Positions 8,177-18,379 of a DNA stretch of 64,000 bases are shown one piece after another. Source of the stretch: Serratia surfactantfaciens (GTDB lineage: Bacteria; Pseudomonadota; Gammaproteobacteria; Enterobacterales; Enterobacteriaceae). Below the pieces are notes generated by a model. It made no database searches, was not told the origin of the DNA, and saw nothing but the letters and a program-made list of their open reading frames with translations. The stretch spans positions 4,340,001 to 4,404,000 of the forward strand of contig NZ_CP016948.1 of NCBI RefSeq assembly GCF_001642805.2. Direction: 5' to 3'. Positions within the stretch are counted from its first letter, which is position 1, and each line of letters starts with the position of its first letter. A program made the position numbers and the translations under genes.

Positions 8177-9511
8177 ATGAGGGAGAAGGCGTTTTTTGCA
8201 CTATCAAGGGTAACCCGAAGCGCAAACGCAGGCAGCCGACCGCTGCCTGAACGCACCGCGCCAAGGACGTTCACCGCCATGTGCGCCAGCGTATTTTGCG
8301 CTGGCGTCTTGCTGTTGCCGCTCGCTGGCCAGGCGGCGGAAGACAATAAATCCCAGCTGAAAGACATCCAGCAGAGCATCGCCGAGAAAGAAAAAGCGGT
8401 GAAGCAGCAGCAACAGCAGCGCAGCTCGCTGCAGGATCAGCTGCGTCAGCAGGAAAAAACCATCGCCCAGGCCAGCCGCCAGTTGCGCGACACCCAGGGC
8501 ACGCTCACCCAGCTGGGCAAGGATATTTCCGGCCTGAACGCCTCGATCGCCAAGCTGCAAAAGCAGCAGTCGACCCAACAAAACCTCCTCGCCAAACAGC
8601 TCGACGCCGCCTTCCGGCAAGGGCAGCACAGCGCCGTGCAGCTGATCCTCAGCGGTGAAGAAAGCCAGCGCAGCGAACGTATTCTGGCCTATTTCGGCTA
8701 TCTGAACGAAGCGCGTCAGAAAACCATCGAAGAGCTGAAGCAGACCCGCGCCGAGCTGGCGAAGCAAAAAACCACGCTGGTGGCCAAACAGGGCCAGCAA
8801 AAATCTCTCCTGGGCGAGCAACAGACGCAGCAGCAGAAGCTGGAGCAGGCGCGCGGCGCCCGCAAGCAAACGCTGACCGCGCTGGAAGCCTCGCTGGAAA
8901 AAGACCAACAACGCCTGGTGGAACTGCGCCAGAACGAAGCCCGCATGCGCGACAAGATCGCCCGGGCGGAGCGCGAAGCCCGTGCGCGCGCCGAACGCGA
9001 AGCGCGTGAAGCGGCCAAGGTGCGCGAACAGGTGCGCATCAAAGAACAGCAGGCGAAGAAAACCGGCACCACCTACAAACCGAGCGAAGCCGATCGCTCG
9101 CTGATGGCGCGTACCGGCGGCCTCGGTCGTCCGGCCGGCCAGCTGATGTGGCCGGTGCGCGGCCGCACGCTGCACGGCTTTGGCGAACCGCAGCAGGGCG
9201 AGCTACGCTGGAAAGGCATGGTGATTGAAGCCCGCGAAGGCAGCGAAGTGAAAGCCGTCGCCGATGGCCGCGTGCTGCTGGCCGACTGGCTGCAAGGCTA
9301 TGGCCTGATGGTGGTGGTCGAACACGGTAAAGGCGACATGAGCGTGTACGGCTACAACCAAAGCGCGTTGGTCAACGTCGGGGCGCAGGTGCGCGCCGGC
9401 CAGCCGATCGCTCTGGTGGGCACCAGCGGTGGCCAGGGAACGCCGTCGCTCTATTTCGAAATCCGTCGTCAGGGACAGGCGGTTAACCCACTGCCGTGGT
9501 TGGGAAGATAG
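8177..9511 (+). CDS. envC: Murein hydrolase activator EnvC
   Basis: Periplasmic divisome factor that activates the amidases AmiA and AmiB during septal cell-wall splitting. 444 aa: signal segment (about residues 33-54, ending GQAA), long Gln/Glu/Lys-rich coiled coil (about 55-290), and a C-terminal degenerate LytM domain (about 325-444; WPVRGRTLHGFGE, GMVIEAREGSEVKAVADG, LYFEIRRQGQAVNP) in which the metal-binding His/Asp set of active LytM enzymes is not evident. The start at 8177 gives MREKAF before the signal sequence; a later start would also leave a functional protein. Confidence 0.95.
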   Translation: MREKAFFALSRVTRSANAGSRPLPERTAPRTFTAMCASVFCAGVLLLPLAGQAAEDNKSQLKDIQQSIAEKEKAVKQQQQQRSSLQDQLRQQEKTIAQASRQLRDTQGTLTQLGKDISGLNASIAKLQKQQSTQQNLLAKQLDAAFRQGQHSAVQLILSGEESQRSERILAYFGYLNEARQKTIEELKQTRAELAKQKTTLVAKQGQQKSLLGEQQTQQQKLEQARGARKQTLTALEASLEKDQQRLVELRQNEARMRDKIARAEREARARAEREAREAAKVREQVRIKEQQAKKTGTTYKPSEADRSLMARTGGLGRPAGQLMWPVRGRTLHGFGEPQQGELRWKGMVIEAREGSEVKAVADGRVLLADWLQGYGLMVVVEHGKGDMSVYGYNQSALVNVGAQVRAGQPIALVGTSGGQGTPSLYFEIRRQGQAVNPLPWLGR

Positions 9512-9513
9512 AT

Positions 9514-10467
9514 TTGCGCTATGTCAAAACCCGTACAGCTCTGTTAATCGGCTGTCTGCTGCAGGTTTACGCTGCGCAGGCAGGCAAACTCTCCATCGTC
9601 ATCGATGACGTGGGCTACCGCCCTCACGAAGAAAACGCGGTGCTGCAAATGCCGACGGCGATCTCGGTCGCGGTGTTGCCCAACGCGCCGCATGCCCGCC
9701 TGATGGCCACCCGCGCCCACAGCCAGGGCCGCGAAGTCTTGATCCACATGCCGATGGCGCCGCTCAGCAAGCAGCCGCTGGAGCGCGATACTCTGCAGCC
9801 CTCCATGAGCAGCGAAGAGATCCAGCGCATCATCCGCAACGCGGTGAACAACGTGCCTTATGCGGTCGGCATGAACAACCACATGGGCAGCGCCATGACC
9901 TCCAGCCTGCCGGGCATGCAGAAAGTGATGCAGGCGCTCGAAAGCTACCGTCTGTATTTTCTCGACAGCATGACCATCGGCAGCAGCCAGGCAACCCGCG
10001 CCGCGGCTGGCACCGGCGTGAAAGTGATCAAACGCAAGGTGTTCCTCGACGATACCGCAAACGAAGCCGACATCCGCCGTCAGTTCAACCGCGCGGTCGA
10101 ATTGGCGCGGCGCAACGGCTCCGCCATCGCCATTGGCCACCCGCGCCCGGCGACGGTGAAAGTGCTGCAGCAGATGCTGCCGTCGCTGCCCGCCGATATC
10201 GTGCTGGTCAAGCCGAGCGCACTGCTGAACGAACCGCAGGGCAACGGCGGCGGCAGCTACGTCCCACCGCCGGTTAAACCGCAGAAACCGCAGCCGAAGA
10301 ACCCGTTCAGCGGCGGCATCAAGCAGTGCAAGGTCAAACCGCCGAAGGAAAGTACCAACGCCGGCACCGCGCTGGGCGTCATCGCCGACAGCATCGCCAC
10401 TTCGCCACCGGTGGCCTTCATCAAGCGTCATTGGCAACACTGGACGCAAGCCAAACCGCAAGCATAA
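9514..10467 (+). CDS. yibQ: YibQ, divergent polysaccharide deacetylase family protein
   Basis: Exported protein of the divergent polysaccharide deacetylase family (DUF610). A short signal peptide (TALLIGCLLQVYAAQAG) precedes LSIVIDDVGYRPHEENAVL. Further motifs are HMPMAPLSKQPLE, GMNNHMGSAMTS and FLDSMTIGSSQA, as in E. coli YibQ. The C-terminus is Pro/Lys-rich and variable. Start uncertain: TTG at 9514, just after the envC stop and preceded by GGGAAG, is favoured (317 aa); a GTG at 9496 inside envC is possible. Substrate unknown. Cotranscription with envC suggests a cell-wall role. Confidence 0.88.
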   Translation: MRYVKTRTALLIGCLLQVYAAQAGKLSIVIDDVGYRPHEENAVLQMPTAISVAVLPNAPHARLMATRAHSQGREVLIHMPMAPLSKQPLERDTLQPSMSSEEIQRIIRNAVNNVPYAVGMNNHMGSAMTSSLPGMQKVMQALESYRLYFLDSMTIGSSQATRAAAGTGVKVIKRKVFLDDTANEADIRRQFNRAVELARRNGSAIAIGHPRPATVKVLQQMLPSLPADIVLVKPSALLNEPQGNGGGSYVPPPVKPQKPQPKNPFSGGIKQCKVKPPKESTNAGTALGVIADSIATSPPVAFIKRHWQHWTQAKPQA

Positions 10468-10493
10468 AAAAGGGCCGGAATTCCGGCCCTTTT
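10468..10493. terminator. Bidirectional terminator between yibQ and tdh
   Basis: A perfect 26-nt palindrome: four A, GGGCCGGAATTCCGGCCC, four T. Located directly after the yibQ stop and 15 nt before the tdh stop. The flanking A- and T-runs make it usable from both sides. Confidence 0.88.
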
Positions 10494-10507
10494 CACGTCT
10501 GCCGAGA

Positions 10508-11533
10508 TTAATCCCAGCTCAGCACCACTTTGCCCGACTTGCCGGAGCGCATGGCGTCGAAGCCCTGCTGGAACTCGTCGATCGAGAAACGGTGGGTGAT
10601 GATCGGGGTCAAATCCAGACCGGACTGGATCAGCGCCGCCATCTTGTACCAGGTCTCGAACATTTCGCGACCGTAAATCCCTTTGATAAACAAACCTTTG
10701 AAGATGACCTGGTTCCAGTCGATCGACATATCCGAAGGCGGGATGCCCAGCATGGCGATGCGCCCGCCGTGGTTCATCGCATTGAGCAGCGTGCGGAACG
10801 CCGGCGGCGCGCCGGACATTTCCAGGCCGACGTCGAACCCTTCGGTCATGCCCAGTTCGGCCATCACGTCGCTGAGGTTTTCCTTGCTGACGTTCACCGC
10901 ACGGGTCACGCCCATCTTGCGCGCCAGTTCCAGACGGTATTCGTTAACGTCGGTGATCACCACATGCCGCGCGCCGACGTGTTTGCACACCGCCGCCGCC
11001 ATGATACCGATCGGGCCGGCACCGGACACCAGCACATCTTCCCCGACCAGATCGAACGACAGCGCGGTGTGCACCGCGTTACCGAACGGATCGAAGATCG
11101 ACGCCAGTTCGTCGGAGATGTTATCCGGGATCTTGAAGGCGTTGAACGCCGGGATCACCAGGTATTCCGCGAAGCTGCCCGGACGGTTCACGCCCACGCC
11201 GACGGTGTTGCGGCACAGGTGTGTGCGGCCACCGCGGCAGTTGCGGCAATGGCCGCAGGTGATATGCCCTTCACCGGACACGCGATCGCCGATGCTGAAG
11301 CCTTTGACTTCCTGACCGATCGCCACCACTTCGCCCACGTATTCATGGCCGACCACCATCGGAACCGGAATGGTTTTTTGCGACCACTCGTCCCAGTTGT
11401 AGATATGCACATCGGTGCCGCAGATCGCGGTTTTGCGGATTTTGATCATGATGTCGTTGTGGCCCAGCTCCGGCTGAGGCACGTCGGTCATCCAAATCCC
11501 TTCTTCCGCTTTCAGTTTTGACAGTGCTTTCAT
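10508..11533 (-). CDS. tdh: L-threonine 3-dehydrogenase Tdh
   Basis: Zinc- and NAD-dependent oxidation of L-threonine to 2-amino-3-ketobutyrate. 341 aa, the E. coli length. Medium-chain dehydrogenase features: catalytic-zinc ligand in [15 protein letters not shown], structural-zinc cysteines in [15 protein letters not shown], and cofactor motif [14 protein letters not shown]. It follows kbl by 9 nt. The two enzymes act in sequence to give glycine and acetyl-CoA. Confidence 0.98.
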   Translation of the reverse strand: MKALSKLKAEEGIWMTDVPQPELGHNDIMIKIRKTAICGTDVHIYNWDEWSQKTIPVPMVVGHEYVGEVVAIGQEVKGFSIGDRVSGEGHITCGHCRNCRGGRTHLCRNTVGVGVNRPGSFAEYLVIPAFNAFKIPDNISDELASIFDPFGNAVHTALSFDLVGEDVLVSGAGPIGIMAAAVCKHVGARHVVITDVNEYRLELARKMGVTRAVNVSKENLSDVMAELGMTEGFDVGLEMSGAPPAFRTLLNAMNHGGRIAMLGIPPSDMSIDWNQVIFKGLFIKGIYGREMFETWYKMAALIQSGLDLTPIITHRFSIDEFQQGFDAMRSGKSGKVVLSWD

Positions 11534-11542
11534 GGTTTTACC

Positions 11543-12739
11543 TTATGCAATAACGCCAAGATCCTTACCGATACGTGTAAACGCCGCCACTGCGCGTTCG
11601 ATTTGCTCCGGGGTGTGGTCGGCAGACATCTGGGTACGGATGCGCGCCTGGCCTTTCGGCACCACCGGATAGAAGAAACCGGTCACATAGATGCCTTCCT
11701 TGAGCAACGCATTGGCGAACTCCTGCGCCAGCTTCGCCTCACCCAGCATCACCGGGATGATGGCGTGATCGGCGCCGGCCAGGGTGAAGCCGGCGGCGGT
11801 CATTTTTTCGCGGAACAGCCGCGCGTTGGCCCACAGGCGATCGCGCAGGGCATCGCCCTCTTCCAGCAGTTCCAGCACTTTGATCGATGCGGCGACGATC
11901 GCCGGCGCCAGCGAGTTGGAGAACAGGTACGGGCGCGAACGCTGGCGCAGCCACTCCACCACTTCTTTCTTGGCGGCGGTGTAGCCGCCGGAAGCGCCGC
12001 CCAGCGCCTTGCCTAACGTACCGGTGATGATATCGACGCGGCCCATCACTTCGCAGTATTCATGAGTACCGCGCCCGTTGGCGCCGACAAAGCCTACCGC
12101 GTGGGAGTCATCCACCATCACCAGCGCCTGATATTCGTCCGCCAGATCGCACACCCCTTTCAGGTTGGCGATCACGCCGTCCATCGAGAATACGCCGTCG
12201 GTGGCGATCAGAATGTGACGCGCGCCGTCGGCTTTGGCCTGCTTCAGCTGCGCGGCCAGCTCGGTCATGTCGTTATTGGCGTAGCGATAGCGCTTGGCCT
12301 TGCACAGGCGCACGCCGTCGATGATCGACGCGTGGTTCAGCGCATCGGAGATAATGGCGTCTTCCGGGCCAAGCAGGGTTTCGAACAACCCGCCGTTGGC
12401 GTCGAAGCAGGAGGAGTACAGGATCGCGTCTTCCATGCCCAGGAAGGCCGCCAGTTTCTGTTCCAGCTGTTTGTGGCTGTCCTGAGTGCCGCAGATGAAG
12501 CGCACCGACGCCATGCCGAAACCGTGGCTGTCCATCCCCGACTTGGCGGCGGCGATCAGCGCCGGATGGTTGGCCAGGCCCAGGTAGTTATTGGCGCAGA
12601 AGTTGATCACATGGCTGCCGTCGGCGACGGCGATATCCGCCTGTTGCGCGGAGGTGATGATGCGTTCTTCCTTGAACAGCCCTTCACTGCGAGTGGCGGC
12701 AAGCTGTTGTTCCAACTGCTGATAAAAAGACGCTGACAT
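11543..12739 (-). CDS. kbl: 2-amino-3-ketobutyrate CoA ligase Kbl
   Basis: PLP enzyme that cleaves 2-amino-3-ketobutyrate with CoA into glycine and acetyl-CoA. 398 aa, as in E. coli. Alpha-oxoamine synthase motifs: [29 protein letters not shown] and the PLP-lysine segment [14 protein letters not shown]. Ribosome-binding site TGGAGAT precedes the start. Divergent from hldD across a 240-nt AT-rich gap that holds both promoters. In E. coli this operon is controlled by Lrp; no Lrp site can be read reliably here. Confidence 0.98.
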   Translation of the reverse strand: MSASFYQQLEQQLAATRSEGLFKEERIITSAQQADIAVADGSHVINFCANNYLGLANHPALIAAAKSGMDSHGFGMASVRFICGTQDSHKQLEQKLAAFLGMEDAILYSSCFDANGGLFETLLGPEDAIISDALNHASIIDGVRLCKAKRYRYANNDMTELAAQLKQAKADGARHILIATDGVFSMDGVIANLKGVCDLADEYQALVMVDDSHAVGFVGANGRGTHEYCEVMGRVDIITGTLGKALGGASGGYTAAKKEVVEWLRQRSRPYLFSNSLAPAIVAASIKVLELLEEGDALRDRLWANARLFREKMTAAGFTLAGADHAIIPVMLGEAKLAQEFANALLKEGIYVTGFFYPVVPKGQARIRTQMSADHTPEQIERAVAAFTRIGKDLGVIA

Positions 12740-12979
12740 TCGGTTATCTCCAGGATTGGGCTATTTGCGGCATATTTTACTGATTTGTAACCAAACTGAC
12801 GAGAATGCGCGGGAGAGAATATTAAAATTGCAGCAGATATCACGGCAAAAAGCGGACTTCAATGGCAATGCGGGATATTCGGAGCCCTTACGCTGTTTGC
12901 CGCGGCATGAAATGCTATGATAACCGCCATTGAGCGTGGGGCATTGTGCTCCACCAGGCAGCTTAGCAGGGGTAACCCA

Positions 12980-13909
12980 ATGATTATCGTCACAGGCGGC
13001 GCCGGCATGATCGGCAGCAACATCATTAAGGCACTGAACGACAAGGGATATCGCGATATCCTGGTGGTGGATAACCTGAAAGACGGCACCAAGTTCGTCA
13101 ACCTGGTCGATCTGGACATCGCCGACTATGTCGATAAAGAAGACTTTATCGCCAGCATCGTGGCCGGCGACGATCTGGGCGATATCGAAGCGGTCTTCCA
13201 CGAAGGCGCCTGCTCCGCGACCACCGAGTGGGACGGCAAGTACATGATGGACAATAACTATCAGTACTCCAAAGACCTGCTGCACTACTGCCTGGATCGC
13301 GAAATTCCGTTCCTGTACGCCTCCTCCGCCGCCACTTACGGCGGCCGCGAAGAGTTCATCGAAGAGCGCCAATATGAAGCGCCGCTCAACGTGTACGGCT
13401 ACTCCAAATTCCTGTTCGATCAGTACGTGCGCGAGATCCTGCCGGAAGCGGACTCGCAGATCTGCGGCTTCCGCTACTTCAACGTTTACGGCCCGCGCGA
13501 AGGCCACAAAGGCAGCATGGCCAGCGTCGCCTTCCACCTGAACACCCAAATCAACCGCGGCGAAAACCCGAAACTGTTCGCCGGCAGCGAAAACTTCAAG
13601 CGTGACTTCATCTACGTCGGCGACGTGGCGGCGGTCAACCTGTGGTTCTGGGAAACCGGCAAATCCGGCATCTTCAACTGCGGCACCGGCCGGGCGGAAA
13701 CATTCCAGGCGGTGGCCGACGCGGTGGTGGACTTCCACCAGAAGGGCGCGGTGGAATACATCGAATTCCCGGAGAAGCTGAAGGGCCGCTATCAGGCGTA
13801 CACCCAGGCCGATCTGACCAAGCTGCGCGCCGCCGGCTACGACGCACCGTTCAAAACGGTCGCCGAAGGCGTGAAAGAGTACATGGCCTGGTTGAACCGC
13901 ACCGCATAA
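12980..13909 (+). CDS. hldD: ADP-L-glycero-D-manno-heptose-6-epimerase HldD (RfaD)
   Basis: Converts ADP-D,D-heptose to ADP-L,D-heptose, the donor for LPS inner-core heptoses. 309 aa. SDR-type epimerase: nucleotide-binding [10 protein letters not shown] at residues 5-14, catalytic Tyr139 and Lys143 in VYGYSKF, and sugar-binding [23 protein letters not shown] at 12980 fits with AGGGG 8 nt upstream; the frame runs open to 12917. First gene of the waaF-waaC heptose operon. Confidence 0.98.
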   Translation: MIIVTGGAGMIGSNIIKALNDKGYRDILVVDNLKDGTKFVNLVDLDIADYVDKEDFIASIVAGDDLGDIEAVFHEGACSATTEWDGKYMMDNNYQYSKDLLHYCLDREIPFLYASSAATYGGREEFIEERQYEAPLNVYGYSKFLFDQYVREILPEADSQICGFRYFNVYGPREGHKGSMASVAFHLNTQINRGENPKLFAGSENFKRDFIYVGDVAAVNLWFWETGKSGIFNCGTGRAETFQAVADAVVDFHQKGAVEYIEFPEKLKGRYQAYTQADLTKLRAAGYDAPFKTVAEGVKEYMAWLNRTA

Positions 13910-13931
13910 GCTGAAGGAACTAACGCTGGGT

Positions 13932-14978
13932 ATGAAAATACTGGTTATCGGCCCTTCTTGGGTTGGCGACATGATGATGTCGCAAAGTCTCTATCGCACC
14001 CTGAAGGCCGAATACCCGTCGGCGGAGATCGATGTGATGGCGCCGGCCTGGTGCCGCCCGCTGCTGGCGCGCATGCCGGAAGTCAATCAGGCGCTGGCGA
14101 TGCCGCTGGGCCACGGCGCGCTGGGGCTCGGCGAGCGCCGCCGCCTGGGGCGCGCCCTGCGCGCCAACCGTTACGATCGCGCTTACGTTCTGCCCAACTC
14201 GTTCAAATCCGCGCTGGTACCCTTCTTCGCCGATATCCCGCAGCGCACCGGCTGGCGAGGCGAAATGCGTTACGGCCTGCTGAACGACGTCCGCGTGCTC
14301 GACAAGACGGCCTTCCCGCTGATGGTGCAGCGCTACGTGGCGCTGGCCTATGACAAAGGCCGCATTCAGCGCGCCGACGATCTGCCGCAGCCGTTGCTGT
14401 GGCCGCAGCTGCAGGTGAGCGACGAAGAGATCGCCGAAACCACTTCGGCCTTTAACCTGACTGACAGCCGACCGATCGTCGGCTTCTGCCCGGGCGCGGA
14501 GTTCGGCCCCGCCAAACGCTGGCCGCATTATCACTACGCAACGCTGGCTCAGCAGCTGATCGAGAGCGGCTATCAGGTCACGCTGTTCGGTTCGGCGAAA
14601 GACCACGAAGCCGGTGAACAGATCCGCGCCGCATTGCAGGAAGACGCGCGCGATTTCTGCCTCAACCTGGCCGGGAAAACCCAGCTGGAGCAGGCGGTTA
14701 TCCTGATCGCGGCCTGTCGGGCGGTGGTCAGCAACGACTCCGGTTTAATGCACGTTGCCGCCGCGTTGAACAAACCGCTGATAGCCTTGTACGGCCCAAG
14801 TAGCCCCGACTTCACGCCGCCGCTCTCCGACAAGGCGCGCGTTATCCGTTTGATCAGCGGCTACCACAAGGTGCGTAAAGGCGATGCCGATCAGGGATAC
14901 CACCAAAGTTTGATCGATATTCAGCCGCAGCAAGTGTTGGACGCGCTGACGCCGTTGCTTGTCGCCAGCGAGGAATAG
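13932..14978 (+). CDS. waaF: ADP-heptose:LPS heptosyltransferase II (WaaF)
   Basis: GT9 enzyme that adds the second heptose to HepI in the LPS inner core, on the cytoplasmic face of the inner membrane. 348 aa, as in E. coli. Motifs: MKILVIGPSWVGDMMMSQSL at the N-terminus, PGAEFGPAKRWPHYHYA, and the ADP-heptose site SNDSGLMHVAAALN. It follows hldD by 22 nt and precedes waaC by 2 nt. Confidence 0.97.
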   Translation: MKILVIGPSWVGDMMMSQSLYRTLKAEYPSAEIDVMAPAWCRPLLARMPEVNQALAMPLGHGALGLGERRRLGRALRANRYDRAYVLPNSFKSALVPFFADIPQRTGWRGEMRYGLLNDVRVLDKTAFPLMVQRYVALAYDKGRIQRADDLPQPLLWPQLQVSDEEIAETTSAFNLTDSRPIVGFCPGAEFGPAKRWPHYHYATLAQQLIESGYQVTLFGSAKDHEAGEQIRAALQEDARDFCLNLAGKTQLEQAVILIAACRAVVSNDSGLMHVAAALNKPLIALYGPSSPDFTPPLSDKARVIRLISGYHKVRKGDADQGYHQSLIDIQPQQVLDALTPLLVASEE

Positions 14979-14980
14979 TC

Positions 14981-15946
14981 ATGCAGGTGTTAATCGTAAA
15001 AACCTCCTCGATGGGGGACGTGCTGCATACGCTGCCCGCCCTGACCGACGCGCTGCAGGCCATTCCCGATATCCGCTTCGACTGGGTGGTGGAAGAAGGC
15101 TTCAGCCAAATTCCCACCTGGCACCCGGCGGTGGACCGCGTGATCCCGGTGGCCATTCGCCGCTGGCGTAAAAACTGGTTCGGCAACGACACCCGGCAGC
15201 AGCGCTGCGACTTCAAGCGCGCGCTGCAAGAACGCCGCTACGATGTGGTGATCGACGCACAGGGCCTGATCAAAAGCGCCGCGCTAATCACGCGCATCGC
15301 CAAGGGCAACAAGCATGGCCCCGACTGCAAGAGCGCACGCGAGCCGTTCGCCAGCTGGTTCTACAACGTTCGCCATGAGATAGACAAACAGCAGCACGCG
15401 GTGGAACGCACGCGCGAGCTGTTCGCCAAAAGCCTCGGTTACGACAAACCGGGCAGCTACGGCGATTACGCCATCGCCGCGCGTTTTCTCAGCAGTCCGC
15501 CGGCCGATGCCGGACAGTATTTGGTGTTTTTGCACGCTACGACCCGTGACGATAAACACTGGCCGGAGCAAAACTGGCGTGAGCTGATCGCGCTGACGGC
15601 CGACAGCGGGCTGAAGATCAAACTGCCGTGGGGCGCAGAGCATGAACATCAGCGCGCGCTGCGGTTGGCGGAAGGTTTTACGCATGTCGAGGTGCTGCCG
15701 AAACTCAGCCTGCAGCAGGTGGCCGAAGTGCTGGCCGGCGCCAAAGGGGTGGTCTCGGTCGACACCGGGCTAAGCCATTTGACCGCCGCGCTCGACAAAC
15801 CGAACATCACGCTGTTCGGGCCGACCGATCCCGGCCTGATCGGCGGCTACGGGCAAAATCAGCACTCGCTGATTTCGCCGGAAAAAAGCATGGCGACAAT
15901 CGACGCCGATACAGCATGGCAGGCGTTGCAAAAGGTTATAGCATGA
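14981..15946 (+). CDS. waaC: ADP-heptose:LPS heptosyltransferase I (WaaC)
   Basis: GT9 enzyme that adds the first heptose to Kdo. 321 aa (E. coli 319). Motifs: MQVLIVKTSSMGDVLHTLPA, FLHATTRDDKHWPEQNW, and SVDTGLSHLTAALDKPN. The catalytic-base Asp position of the family is within TSSMGDVL. The stop codon overlaps the start of the next glycosyltransferase (ATGA), so the two are translationally coupled. Confidence 0.97.
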   Translation: MQVLIVKTSSMGDVLHTLPALTDALQAIPDIRFDWVVEEGFSQIPTWHPAVDRVIPVAIRRWRKNWFGNDTRQQRCDFKRALQERRYDVVIDAQGLIKSAALITRIAKGNKHGPDCKSAREPFASWFYNVRHEIDKQQHAVERTRELFAKSLGYDKPGSYGDYAIAARFLSSPPADAGQYLVFLHATTRDDKHWPEQNWRELIALTADSGLKIKLPWGAEHEHQRALRLAEGFTHVEVLPKLSLQQVAEVLAGAKGVVSVDTGLSHLTAALDKPNITLFGPTDPGLIGGYGQNQHSLISPEKSMATIDADTAWQALQKVIA

Positions 15947-17109
15947 AAAAACTGCATATTATCAACCTGGGTAAAATGGGCGGCGTCGAGCGCCTGTTCC
16001 TGCAGTACATCAACGATACCACCGACGGCAGCAACCAGGTCTTGTGCATCAGCGGTGACATTGGCGAAGAGATCCGCCGCCAGTTGCCCGCGCATCAGCC
16101 CGTCACCTTCGCCAACCGCCTAATCAATGCGCTGCCGTTGCGCTGCCCGCAGTTCCTGCGCAAATTTTTGCTGAAGTGGAAAATCGAGCGGGCGAACGCC
16201 GACGTAGTGATCGTCTGGGACCTGGTGCCGGGGCTGGCGGCCAAACCCAAGCGCGGCAAACTGGTTTACTACGATCACGGCTGCTCCTGGCGTTACCCCA
16301 AGAATAAAAAGACGCTGAGTTTCTTCGCCATGCTGGACGGCGTCATTTCCGCCTCGCACGCGTCGAAGCGGGTGATGGAGCTGCGTTTTAATCTGCCTTG
16401 CCCAAATCACGTGGTGATCAACCGCATCAAGACGCCGGCGGGGATCGCCGACGCGCCGAAAGTGCTGTCACAGCCGATCAGGATCGGCACCGCCTCGCGC
16501 CTGGTCAGCCTGAAAGGCATCAGCGTTTCGCTGCTGATGATGCAGGAATTGCTGCGGCGCGGACATGACGTCACGCTGGAAGTGGCCGGCAAAGGGCCGG
16601 ATCGCGCAGCGTTCGAGGCGCTGGCGGCCCGGCTTCAGCTCGGCGATCGCGTGACTTTTAGCGGCTACCAGGACGATGTCGCCGGCTTCTTCAATCGTAT
16701 GCATATCTACATGAGTACACCGATAACCGAACCGTTTGGCTTGTCTTGCATGGAATCGCTCTATTTCGGCGTGCCGGTCATTTTCCCGCAGGTTGACGGC
16801 CAGCCGGAGGCGGTGAAAGACGGCGTCTGCGGCATTGGCCTGACGCCGTCGATCACCATTGAACAACACCGACAGCTCACCGATATCGAGGTCGACTTCC
16901 CGCATGAGGTCTACGATCCGTTGACCGACAGTCTGGTGTCGCCCAAGCTGCTGTCGCATCTCGACTGTGCGGATGCCGTTGAGAAATTACTGGAGCGCGA
17001 AACCTACCAGACTCTGAGCCGCAATGCGCAGCGCTATCCTGCTGAGCATTTCAACTATGCTCAGTTCAAAGCTGAGTTCGACGACACGCTGCGATCCTTC
17101 ATCGCTTAA
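15943..17109 (+). CDS. GT4-type glycosyltransferase, LPS core (linkage unassigned)
   Basis: 388 aa GT-B glycosyltransferase. The N-terminus MKKLHIINLGKMGGVERLFL carries the glycine loop of donor/acceptor binding, and IGTASRLVSLKGISVSLL begins the C-terminal GT4 domain. The donor-binding EPFGLSCMESLYFGVPVIFP has the EX7E layout. Start set by the ATGA overlap with waaC. It is absent from the E. coli K-12 waa locus. Position suggests outer-core assembly, but neither donor sugar nor acceptor can be read from sequence. Confidence 0.85.
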   Translation: MKKLHIINLGKMGGVERLFLQYINDTTDGSNQVLCISGDIGEEIRRQLPAHQPVTFANRLINALPLRCPQFLRKFLLKWKIERANADVVIVWDLVPGLAAKPKRGKLVYYDHGCSWRYPKNKKTLSFFAMLDGVISASHASKRVMELRFNLPCPNHVVINRIKTPAGIADAPKVLSQPIRIGTASRLVSLKGISVSLLMMQELLRRGHDVTLEVAGKGPDRAAFEALAARLQLGDRVTFSGYQDDVAGFFNRMHIYMSTPITEPFGLSCMESLYFGVPVIFPQVDGQPEAVKDGVCGIGLTPSITIEQHRQLTDIEVDFPHEVYDPLTDSLVSPKLLSHLDCADAVEKLLERETYQTLSRNAQRYPAEHFNYAQFKAEFDDTLRSFIA

Positions 17110-17137
17110 TTAAAACGTGAGCCGGAAAACACGCCCG

Positions 17138-18379
17138 ATGCTAAAACACAGAACGCCGCACCCTGCCTTCAGCTATCTGATCTATCTGGGGTGCGCCATC
17201 GCTTTTTGTACCATTCCTTTCGGTTCCGCGACCGGACGCAATCTGTTTTACGTTTCCAGCTACATCGCCTTTATCGCCGTTTGCCTGTACCCGCGCTACT
17301 ACTTCAGCAACGTTAAAAATCTGCTGCTGCCCGCACTGATGTTCAGCGTGGGCATGGGAACCATCCTCTGGATGCATCACTTCAAACAGCCGGGTGACTA
17401 CATCAACATTTATCGCTCTTATATGTCGACCGGCAAACTGCAGCTCGCTACTGCGTTCATCCTGCTGATCGCGCTCAATGAGCGGTTGTGTGTGCAGCGT
17501 CTGCTGATCGTTGTAGCTCTCGTTACCGGTCTGGCGGTCAACGGCTATTCCCTCTATCAGGGGCTGCGTCTGGATATTCCGCGCGTAGAGCTCAATTTCG
17601 ATCGCGCCACGGTCGCTGCCTACCTGATGACCGCCATCGATCTGGTGATGATGCAGGCCATCCTGATGCTGCGCACCCGCTACCGTCTGGTGTGGTACAT
17701 TGCGGCATTCGTGCTGTCCTTCTCTGCTTTGGTGCTCACCGGCACGCGAGCGGCCATGCTGGTCTACCCGGTGGCGGTCTGCCTGTCGCTGCTGGCGACC
17801 AAGCAGCTGGTTTCCAGGAAACACAAATTTGTACTGGTCTCCTCGGTGCCAGTGTTGCTGCTCATCTGCGGGTTCGTCTTTAAAACGCAGATTGAACAAC
17901 GCATTGCCGACTTCAAAACCAACATGCAACTGATCGATAAACCCGAGATAGATAACTCCATCATTTCCCGTCTGTCGATGCAGGTGATTGCATGGCGTAC
18001 AGGAGCGGATGCCCCATGGGGCCAATCCGCCGAGCAGCGCGGCGAAGAGATCCGCGCGATGGTCGCACAGCAGCCTCGCCTGTCTGGCGTCATGCCCTAC
18101 ATCAACGTCCACCTGCATAACGAACTGCTGGAAACCTACTCGCTCAAGGGCGTCTGGGGCGCACTGCTGCTGCTGGCGCTCTATGTGGGGCTGTTCTTCT
18201 CTTCATTCCGGCCGCAGCGCAACGCGCTGCTGCTGAGCGTCAGCGCCAGTCTGTTCGTTTACGGCCTGAGCGACGTTATCTTCTTCAGCACGGAAGGCAC
18301 CGCCATGTTCTGTCTGGCGCTGATCGCCGCCGTTCTTTCCGTCGCGAAACAGCCCCCTGTCCAGGAACCAACACCGTGA
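17138..18379 (+). CDS. waaL: O-antigen ligase WaaL
   Basis: Polytopic inner-membrane enzyme that transfers undecaprenyl-linked O-antigen to the lipid A-core acceptor at the periplasmic face. About 413 aa with around a dozen hydrophobic segments. Ligase hallmarks: Arg204 in LTGTRAAML and His327 in VHLHNELLETYSLKG, the conserved H(N)xxL motif of the large periplasmic loop. Start uncertain: ATG at 17138 or GTG at 17117; neither has a strong ribosome-binding site. Overlaps the next gene by 4 nt (GTGA). Confidence 0.9.
   Translation: MLKHRTPHPAFSYLIYLGCAIAFCTIPFGSATGRNLFYVSSYIAFIAVCLYPRYYFSNVKNLLLPALMFSVGMGTILWMHHFKQPGDYINIYRSYMSTGKLQLATAFILLIALNERLCVQRLLIVVALVTGLAVNGYSLYQGLRLDIPRVELNFDRATVAAYLMTAIDLVMMQAILMLRTRYRLVWYIAAFVLSFSALVLTGTRAAMLVYPVAVCLSLLATKQLVSRKHKFVLVSSVPVLLLICGFVFKTQIEQRIADFKTNMQLIDKPEIDNSIISRLSMQVIAWRTGADAPWGQSAEQRGEEIRAMVAQQPRLSGVMPYINVHLHNELLETYSLKGVWGALLLLALYVGLFFSSFRPQRNALLLSVSASLFVYGLSDVIFFSTEGTAMFCLALIAAVLSVAKQPPVQEPTP

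Noticed and set aside
12761..13972. 403-codon minus-strand ORF opposite hldD
   Set aside because: Shadow of hldD, which has clear SDR motifs on the plus strand.
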